DNA of 64,000 nt, taken from NCBI GenBank assembly GCA_012064385.1, contig QRDG01002502.1, positions 222,512 to 286,511 on the forward strand, read 5' to 3'. Within the stretch, counting starts at the first letter, position 1. Each line of letters begins with the position of its first letter. The DNA is from Puccinellia tenuiflora. Lineage: Eukaryota; Streptophyta; Magnoliopsida; Poales; Poaceae. Position numbers and translations under genes: made by a program. Shown in pieces: positions 56,931 to 64,000 of this stretch. The notes under the pieces are model-generated. The model worked only from the letters and a program-made list of their open reading frames with translations. It made no database searches and was not told where the DNA came from.

Positions 56931-59900
56931 CATTTTTTGATTGTCAAAAATGACATTTTTTGTGAAGCAAGTACAACAAATATGGTGCAAAATGGCACCC
57001 ATCCAATTATCACACAAAGTAGACCATATTTTATGGATAATCCACAAATATTAGTAATTTTCTCGGTTTCTAGCTAATTTCGCCTACTTAAACGACTTTA
57101 TGCCTATTTTCCTAAAGTAATTCAAATTTGAACTACAAGTGTGTGATAGTTTGCTCTAAAAAAATTTCAAAAATGTTTTTAAGGTGCACAAGTAGTGGTT
57201 ATATCACAGAACCGTCGAAAGTTTTGGATAATTCGACCCCTTACAATGAATACTAACGGCGACGATTTTGACCGTTTTTTAAAAAAAGTCAAAGAAAGTG
57301 AAAAAATACTCAAAAAATGAAATCCTTTGGCATGGAGTACATTCATGTGTACTAGTTGCTAGGATAAATGATAAACTTGAGTTCTGACATAGTTTACAAA
57401 AACTTTTTCACAAAAAGGTCAATTATCTATAAACATGTCTAAGTTTCGGGTCAAATGGCCTCGTTATGGTCATCCACGTGTCATAGTTTGTGAAAACGTG
57501 CCAATAGTTGACACATAGCTGTATCTTGGTACGACAAACAATGTTGCAGACCTGAGTTTTTTCAAATTACTTATATAAATATCATTTTTTGTTTTTCGAT
57601 TGTCAAAAATGACATTTTTTGTGAAGCAAGTACAACAAATATGGCGCAAAATGGCACCCATCCAATTATCACACAAAGTAGACCATATTTTATGAATAAT
57701 CCATAAATATTAGTAATTTTCTCGGTTTCTAGCTAATTTTGCCTACTTAAACGACTTTATGCCTATTTTCCGAAAGTAATTCAAATTTGAACTACAAGTG
57801 TGTGATAGTTTGCTCTGAAAATTTTTCAAAAATGTTTTTAAGGTGCACAAGTAGTGGTTATATCACAGAACCGTCGAAAGTTTTGGATAATTCGACCCCT
57901 TACAATGAATACTAACGGCGGCCATTTTGACCGTTTTTTCAAAAAAGTCAAAGAAAGTGAAAAAATACTCAAAAAATGAAATCCTTTGGCATGGAGTACT
58001 TTCATGTGTACTAGTTGCTAGGATAAATGATAAACTTGTCTTCTGACATAGTTTACAAAAAAACTTTTTCACAAAAAGGTCAATTATCTATAAACATTTA
58101 TAAGTTTTGGGTCAAATGGCCTCGTTATGGTCATCCACGTGTCATAGTTTGTGTAAATGTTCCCATAGTTGACACATAGCTGTATCTTGGTACGACAAAC
58201 AATGTTGCAGACCTGAGTTTTTTCAAATTACTTATATAAATATCATTTTTTGTTTTTTGATTGTCAAAAATGACATTTTTTGTGAAGCAAGTACAACAAA
58301 TATGGTGCAAAATGGCACCCATCCAATTATCACACAAAGTAGACCATATTTTATGGATAATCCACAAATATTAGTAATTTTCTCGGTTTCTAGCTAATTT
58401 CGCCTACTTAAATGACTTTATGCCTATTTTCCGAAAGTAATTCAAATTTGAACTACAAGTGTGTGATAGTTTGCTCTGAAATTTTTTCAAAAAGGTTTTT
58501 AAGGTGCACAAGTAGTGGTTATATCACAGAACCGTCGATTTTTGGATAATTCGACCCCTTACAATGAATACTAATGGCGGCCATTTTGACCTTTTTTCAA
58601 AAAAGTCAAAGAAAGTGAAAAAATACTCAAAAAATGAAATCCTTTGGCATGGAGTAATGTCATGTGTACTAGTTGCTAGGATAAATGATAAACTTGAGTT
58701 CTGACATAGTTTACAAAAAACTTTTTCACAAAAAGGTTAATTATCTATAAACATGTATAAGTTTCGGGTCAAATGGCCTCGTTATGGTCATCCACGTGTC
58801 ATAGTTTGTGAAAATGTGCCCATAGTTGACACATAGCTGTATCTTGGTACGACAAACAATGTTGCAGACCTGAGTTTTTTCAAATTAATTATATAAATAT
58901 CATTTTTTGTTTTTCGATTGTCAAAAATGACATTTTTTGTGAAGCAAGTACAACAAATATGGTGCAAAATGGAACCCATCCAATTATCACACAAAGTAGA
59001 CCATATTTTATGGATAATCCATAAATATTAGTAATTTTCTCGGTTTCTAGATAATTTCGCCTACTTAAACGACTTTATGCCTATTTTCCGAAAGTAATTC
59101 AAATTTGAACTACAAGTGTGTGATAGTTTGCTCTGAAATTTTTTCAAAAATGTTTTTAAGGTGCACAAGTAGTGGTTATATCACAGAACCGTCGAAAGTT
59201 TTGGATAATTCGACCCCGTACAATGAATACTAATGGCGGCCATTTTGACCGTTTTTTCAAAAAAGTCAAAGAAAGTGAAAAAATACTCAAAAAATGAAAT
59301 ACTTTGCCATGGAGTACTTTCATGTGTACTAGTTGCTAGGATAAATGATAAACTTGAGTTCTGACATAGTTTACAAAAAACTTTTTCACAAAAAGATCAA
59401 TTATCTATAAACATGTACAAGTTTCGGGTCAAATGGCCTTGTTATGGTCATCCACGTGTCATAGTTTGTGAAAATGTGCCCATAGTTGACACATAGCTGT
59501 ATCTTGGTACGACAAACAATGTTGCAGACCTGAGTTTTTCAAATTACTTATATAAATATCATTTTTTGTTTTTCGATTGTCAAAAATGACATTTTTTGTG
59601 AAGCAAGTACAACAAATATGGTGCAAAATGGCACCCATCCAATTATCACACAAAGTAGACCATATTTTATGGATAATCCATAAATATTAGTAATTTTCTC
59701 GGTTTCTAGCTAATTTCGCCTACTTAAACGACTTTATGCCTATTTTCCGAAAGTAATTCAAATTTGAACTACAAGTGTGTGATAGTTTGCTCTGAAATTT
59801 TTTCAAAAATGTTTTTAAGGTGCACAAGTAGTGGTTATATCACAGAACCGTCGAAAGTTTTGGATAATTCGACCCCGTACAATGAATACTAATGGCGGCC

Positions 59901-60695
59901 ATTTTGACCTTTTTTTCAAAAAAGTCAAAGAAAGTGAAAAAATACTCAAAAAATGAAATCCTTTGGCATGGAGTACTTTCATGTGTACTAGTTGCTAGGA
60001 TAAATGATAAACTTGAGTTCTGATATAGTTTACAAAAAACTTCTTCATAAAAATGTCAATTATCTATAAACATGTATAAGTTTTGGGTCAAATGGCCTCG
60101 TTATGGTCATCCACGTGTCATAGTTTGTGAAAATGTGCCCATAGTTGACACAAAGCTGTATCTTGGTACGACAAACAATGTTGCAGACCTGAGTTTTTTC
60201 AAATTACTTATATAAATATCATTTTTCGTTTTTCGATTGTCAAAAATGACATTTCTTGTGAAGGAAGTACATCAAATATGGTGCAAAATGGCACCCATCC
60301 AATTATCGCAAAACGTAGACCATATTTTATGGATAATCCACAAATATTAGTATTTTTCTCGGTTTCTAGCTAATTTCGCCTAATTAAACGACTTTATGCC
60401 TATTTTCCGAAAATAATTCAAATTTGAACTACAAGTGTGTGACAGTTTGCTCTGAATTTTTTTTAAAAATGTTTTTAAGGTGCACAAGTAGTGGTTATAT
60501 CACAGAACCGTCGAAATTTTTGGATAATTCGACCCCTTACAATGAATACTAACGGCACCCATTTTGACCGTTTTTTCAAAAAAGTCAAAGAAAGTGAAAA
60601 AATACTAAAAAAATGAAATCCTTTGGCATGGAGTACTTTCATGTGTACTAGTTGCTAGGATAAATGATAAACTTGAGTTCTGACATAGTTTACAA
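56931..60695 (+). repeat. Tandem array of a ~660-bp unit (5.7 copies)
   Basis: TTGTCAAAAATGACAT starts at 56941, 57600, 58261, 58918, 59577 and 60237 (spacing 657-661). Units differ at few positions; the sixth stops at 60695, exactly where transposase sequence begins. AT-rich, with no frame kept through all units (a ~68-codon minus frame is open in three of the five full-length copies examined). Satellite-like but confined to the transposon. Confidence 0.95.
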
Positions 60696-60930
60696 CCCGA
60701 CAAAGACATTGATGTGTATCTGAGCCCATTAGTTGATAAATTTTTACAGTTGTGGTCCGACTAAGGTGTACGTGTTTGTGATGAGTATAAACGGGAGGAA
60801 TTTAGACTACAAGCGTTGCTATTTGTAACCATCAATGATTGGCCTGCTCTTAGTAACATTTCATGACAGTCAAATAAGGGATACAATGCATGCACACACT
60901 GTTTAGATAAGACTGACAATATATATTTAG
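60696..60930 (+). pseudogene. TNP2 transposase exon fragment in the CACTA element
   Basis: One frame reads DIDVYLSPLVDKFLQLW, DEYKREEFRLQALLF, TINDWPALSNIS and NKGYNACTHCLD, a conserved block of CACTA TNP2 transposase, ending at a likely splice donor (TTTAG|GTAACT at 60930). Two stops (after WSD and after NIS). It begins abruptly at the end of the 660-bp array. Confidence 0.88.
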
Positions 60931-61448
60931 GTAACTAATAAATTTTAATTCCTAGATATCATTGATAGGATGGCATAGTTGAATTCCTCTCTTTTTTCTA
61001 ATCAATTTAGAGATTTTATTTGTCAAATTATGATGTACGGATTTAAAGATATGGATTATTCCATATTAAATATTATTACATAATCACTGTTATTTATTCA
61101 AAAATATTATTACATAATCATTGTTATTTATTCAGAAAATATATTAAACAATCATTGTATTTATTCAAATAAATTTTGAAAATTTAAACAATAACGGATT
61201 TAAAGATATGAATTATTCCATATTAAATATTATTATATAATCACTGTTATTTATTAAAAAATATTATTACATGATCATTATTATTTATTCAAAATATAGT
61301 ACATAATCATTGTATTTATTTAAATAAATTTTGAAACATTAAACAATAAAAAAGTGTAACATCATGACTTAGGGGTTAATATGATTGATAGTATACTATT
61401 ACCAGTAAGTTCTAACTTCTCATTTGACAGCTAATTTGTAATACTCAA

Positions 61449-61496
61449 AAGTTAAGCGAGCTCGGGCTGGAGCAGTTGGAGGATGGGTGACCGAAT
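61449..61496 (+). pseudogene. 5S-rRNA-like fragment inside the CACTA element
   Basis: AAGTTAAGCGAGCTCGGGCT then GGATGGGTGACC closely resemble the internal promoter part (box A to box C) of plant 5S rRNA, with the usual ~13-base spacing. The 5' half and the 3' end of 5S are absent. Function unknown; it might be a relic SINE-like or captured RNA polymerase III module. Confidence 0.65.
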
Positions 61497-61707
61497 GAGA
61501 AGTTTGACCAGAGTATGTGCTTTGACCTGAGATTAAGTGTATAACTAGTTTAAGTGTGTGGCTAGATTAAGTGTATAACTAGTTTAAGTGTGTAGTTAAG
61601 TAAGAAATTTCAGAATAGAATTAGGAATAGAATTAGAAATAGAATTAAGAATAGTATAGAGAATAGAATTGAGAATATAACTGAAAATAAAATTAAAAAA
61701 TTCCCGT

Positions 61708-61905
61708 AACCTTTAGTACCGGTTGGCCCTTTCGTACCGGTTGGTATAAACAACCGGTATTAAAGGTCCTCAGCTGCGCGCGCGCAGCTTCGCCCACGTG
61801 GAGGGCCTTTAGCACCGGTTGTATATACAACCGGTACTAAAGGGGTACCCCTTTAGTGCCGACCTTTTAGTACCGGTTGCACAACCGGTACTAAAAGCCC
61901 TACAC
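61708..61905. repeat. Right subterminal repeats of the CACTA element
   Basis: TTTAGTACCGGTTG and complement in about six copies, matching the left zone; interrupted by a GC-rich stretch (GCGCGCGCAGC, ~61775). Confidence 0.85.
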
Positions 61906-62344
61906 AACCGGTATTGTTGCCCTGTTTTCTACTAGTGTCCTCCTCGACCGCATCGACCAGCTCCGCCTCACGCCGCCGTGGCCGCCTCGCGCCGCCGCAG
62001 GCCTCCTCCTCGCGCCGTCGTGGCCTCCTCGCGCCGCCGCAGGCCTCCTCCTCGCGCCGCCGTGGCCGCCTCGCGCCGCCATGGTCGGAGTTGCGTCCTT
62101 GATGCGGTGATTGGATGTGCAGCCATGGTGGAAGCACCTGATTGCTTTTCTCTTTGTTTGTTTAGGGGCTTTTGTGTAAAAAATTGCATCTCAACTCATA
62201 CAACCTAGCAAACAACGTCTCAACTCAGTATCTCTTAAGTGATACTGGCTAACAAACAAGCCTCAAAATCTCAACCCATCATAGTGAAGGTCAGCATGTA
62301 TGAGGTGAGAAAGACTATCTGAGTAGCTACCAAACACGCCCCTA

Positions 62345-64000
62345 GTCTAGGATTCCGTCGGCACGTGCACGGGCGCGAGCCAGGGGACCAGAGCTAGACG
62401 ACGGACGGAGAGCACAGCAGCATGTGATGGATCGATCGATGTGAGTGTGAGGCTATATATGCCTATGCGGCCCGTTTGTTTACCCTTCCTTCTACTGCTA
62501 CCACAAGACAGACGAGAAGAAGATCACGCCCCGCGTGTGCTCCAATTTATGTCACGTATTAACTCGCTGTCTGGTCTGAATGATTGGGTTTGGGGCCATC
62601 AAACGTGCTCAGAGTTTGCAGTCTTGCAGATAAATTCAGGGTCGGATACCACACCGTTGCAAGACCAAGGCCTTCCATAATTCCATTCGGTACCAATACT
62701 CCTGTATCAAGGACCATAGCATGCATCAGACGCAAATCTATGCATGAATCGGCTTTAAACCAACCATGTGCGAAAGCAAATGTTGGGTAAAAGTGAGGAT
62801 GAGCAGCAGTACTGATGAGCAGTTTATACTACTTTCGTGAGATTTTGGATAATCGCTTGAGATGCAACGCATCTTGTGCATGTGGAAATGGAACCCGTAT
62901 GTATATACGTCGTCTCTGGACCCATCAGCAGAGTGAGTGTCCAAAAGAAGGCCGTGAGAGAAAAATGAGGTGGTCCTCTACTCCTCTCTTCCATGGATGC
63001 ATGAGGTGCACCCGATCGAGAGCTTCAGCTTTCACATCAGGTCCTAGCGGCATCCACGTATGGAAAAGAAACGGCGCATCATGTCCTCATCATGAAATGC
63101 AGGACGACGAAATAGACGAAGATGAACACGGCAATGGAAGAAGCAGCCCCTGAGCAGTCCATCGCGAGTCCGATGACCTAGCACGAGCGCACGTACAAGC
63201 ACTCGTGCGAGCGTTACTGCAGTCGCTAGCGATGGAGGAGGACGGGCAGGCAAACTTCCGTAGCCGTGTCCCCTGTCTGCTCGTACTGACTGCCAGAGGC
63301 CGGGTGCCCTTGGATCACGCGACCTTGGCAGCAGACAGCCAGAGTCACAGACACACGCTATCCATCCATCCATTCATCCGATTGACAGTCTCGGATTCCC
63401 TCCTCCCGGGTCCCGGATCGTCCCAGTACCGCGCCAACGCCTTCGAAACTGGCACTCACCTGCTGTACAAAAAAAACTGGCACTCACTCGGCTCCAGATC
63501 AGTGTGCTCGCGACGACTCCACCGGTCATTACATGGGACGTGCACGCAAACCACTGTCAGTTTATCATCCAATCCTTGTGTGCAAAGTCATTTTGGAACA
63601 TCGGGGATTTGTCTTTTTTACATCAGCCACAAAAGATGTCATTTCTTCGCGATTTTTGTGTGTACCTCCTAGGATCTGTATCCGTGGTAGTACGCGACCA
63701 TAATTGTAGTAAATTGGTGCAACATACAGATGCTAAATCATCATCAACAAGCAAAGTACATTGAATAAACAAAAATAGGAGAACCATGACATGGCATGAC
63801 CTAATCATCTACGAATCGCCATTCCTCCGCAACAACACCTTGAAAAAGGCGAACACTAATGGCGCCAATTCCAGGCTAACAAATATTTTCATCCTGGATG
63901 TTGGGTCCAACCAATCAACGCCATGACAACACCATGAAGAAAATGTTTGAAGTCTTGATAATGAGGAATTGCAAAGAAGAAAGAGGTGTCTCTTCTTGCT
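62345..64000. other. Right flank, no supported gene
   Basis: Low-copy-looking DNA. A TATA-like CTATATATGCC lies at ~62453. Overlapping short frames at 62815-63670 on both strands have no recognisable domain. A minus frame open from the right edge to about 63797 is unassigned and may belong to something beyond the window. Confidence 0.3.

Larger units (their letters stand above)
56377..61937 (+). mobile_element. CACTA element with internal 660-bp array
   Basis: 5561 bp; terminal repeats CACTAGTAGAAAA and TTTTCTACTAGTG, 3-bp TSD TCC (56374-56376 and 61938-61940). Subterminal repeats (TTTAGTACCGGTTG and complement, often as palindromic pairs) at 56403-56715 and 61708-61905. Inside: the array 56931-60695, a TNP2 fragment 60696-60930, AT-rich sequence and a 5S-like fragment. 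No intact transposase, so it is non-autonomous; the relic shows descent from an autonomous CACTA by internal loss. Confidence 0.93.
55923..62341. mobile_element. Harbinger-like element split by a CACTA insertion
   Basis: Terminal inverted repeats GGGCGTGTTTGGTAGC (left) and its complement GCTACCAAACACGCCC (right), flanked by CTA on both sides (55920-55922 and 62342-62344). The wording and 3-bp TSD fit PIF/Harbinger (Tourist-like) elements. Without the nested CACTA (56377-61937) it is ~0.86 kb and non-coding, with a GC-rich GCCGCCGTGGCC repeat region. Confidence 0.82.

Noticed and set aside
57470..59653. Similar ~68-residue minus frames repeated every ~660 bp
   Set aside because: They recur only because the whole unit is duplicated; one copy is frameshifted and the first-unit equivalent is absent, so coding is unlikely.
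56931..60695. Regularly spaced repeats as a CRISPR-like array
   Set aside because: Units are ~660 bp, contiguous and in a plant transposon; no short repeat-spacer structure.
61440..61505. Functional 5S rRNA gene
   Set aside because: Only about the central half resembles 5S; both ends and the usual T-run terminator are missing.
62815..63672. Overlapping frames of 100-155 codons at the right end
   Set aside because: Both strands are open with no domain, splice pattern or promoter pointing to one of them.

Overview
The window reads as an intergenic-to-genic stretch of a large grass genome, most likely a Triticeae species (wheat, barley, rye or a relative). The basis is family recognition: LTRs of BARE-1/WIS/Angela type, gag-protease-only Athila-like Gypsy elements, CACTA elements with CACTA-type ends and subterminal repeats, Stowaway MITEs with the CTCCCTCCGT terminus, and monocot-type LINEs. 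Most of the sequence is transposable-element DNA in nested layers. No bacterial features, tRNA gene or CRISPR array is present.

Layout. 1-1335: end of a Gypsy LTR. 1336-4470: low-copy DNA, a decayed LINE 3' end with poly(A) tail, and a ~118-bp tandem repeat. 5240-9749: the only gene island. It holds a doubtful plus-strand gene with a transit-peptide-like first exon, and a convincing minus-strand five-exon gene (8439-9749) for a 278-residue coiled-coil plus XH-domain protein of the FDM/IDN2 family, lacking the usual XS half. 10393-22793: a damaged Gypsy element (minus) carrying an alternating 56-bp repeat array. It is split in its integrase reading frame by a complete nested Gypsy element (10964-19459, TSD GTCGC). 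22800-25371: a duplicated ~0.5-0.9 kb segment with two Stowaway MITEs and a CACTA transposase relic. 25372-28070: a LINE with endonuclease and reverse transcriptase, broken by frameshifts. 28071-42467: two copies, in opposite orientation, of a long-LTR Copia-like element with gag only. The first contains a single N at 32150 flanked by a 486-bp direct duplication.

42468-55577: a transposon-type ORF (minus) hit twice by BARE-type LTRs. One hit is a perfect solo LTR (43553-55179, TSD GGTCT). That LTR itself hosts a Gypsy element (44332-54244, TSD ACATC), whose 3' LTR hosts a small CACTA element (about 51864-53553). 55923-62341: a Harbinger-like element split by a 5.56-kb CACTA element (56377-61937, TSD TCC). 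The CACTA contains a 5.7-copy array of a ~660-bp unit, a TNP2 transposase relic and a 5S-rRNA-like fragment. 62345-64000: nothing convincing.

How things fit together: apart from the XH-domain gene, every protein-coding relic belongs to a mobile element. The elements with LTRs but no polymerase genes (10964-19459, 44332-54244, 28071-39442) must have been mobilised by partners elsewhere. The nesting gives a relative order of insertion. Exon and repeat boundaries were read by eye; coordinates are exact where a TSD, TG..CA end or splice site is named, and approximate otherwise.
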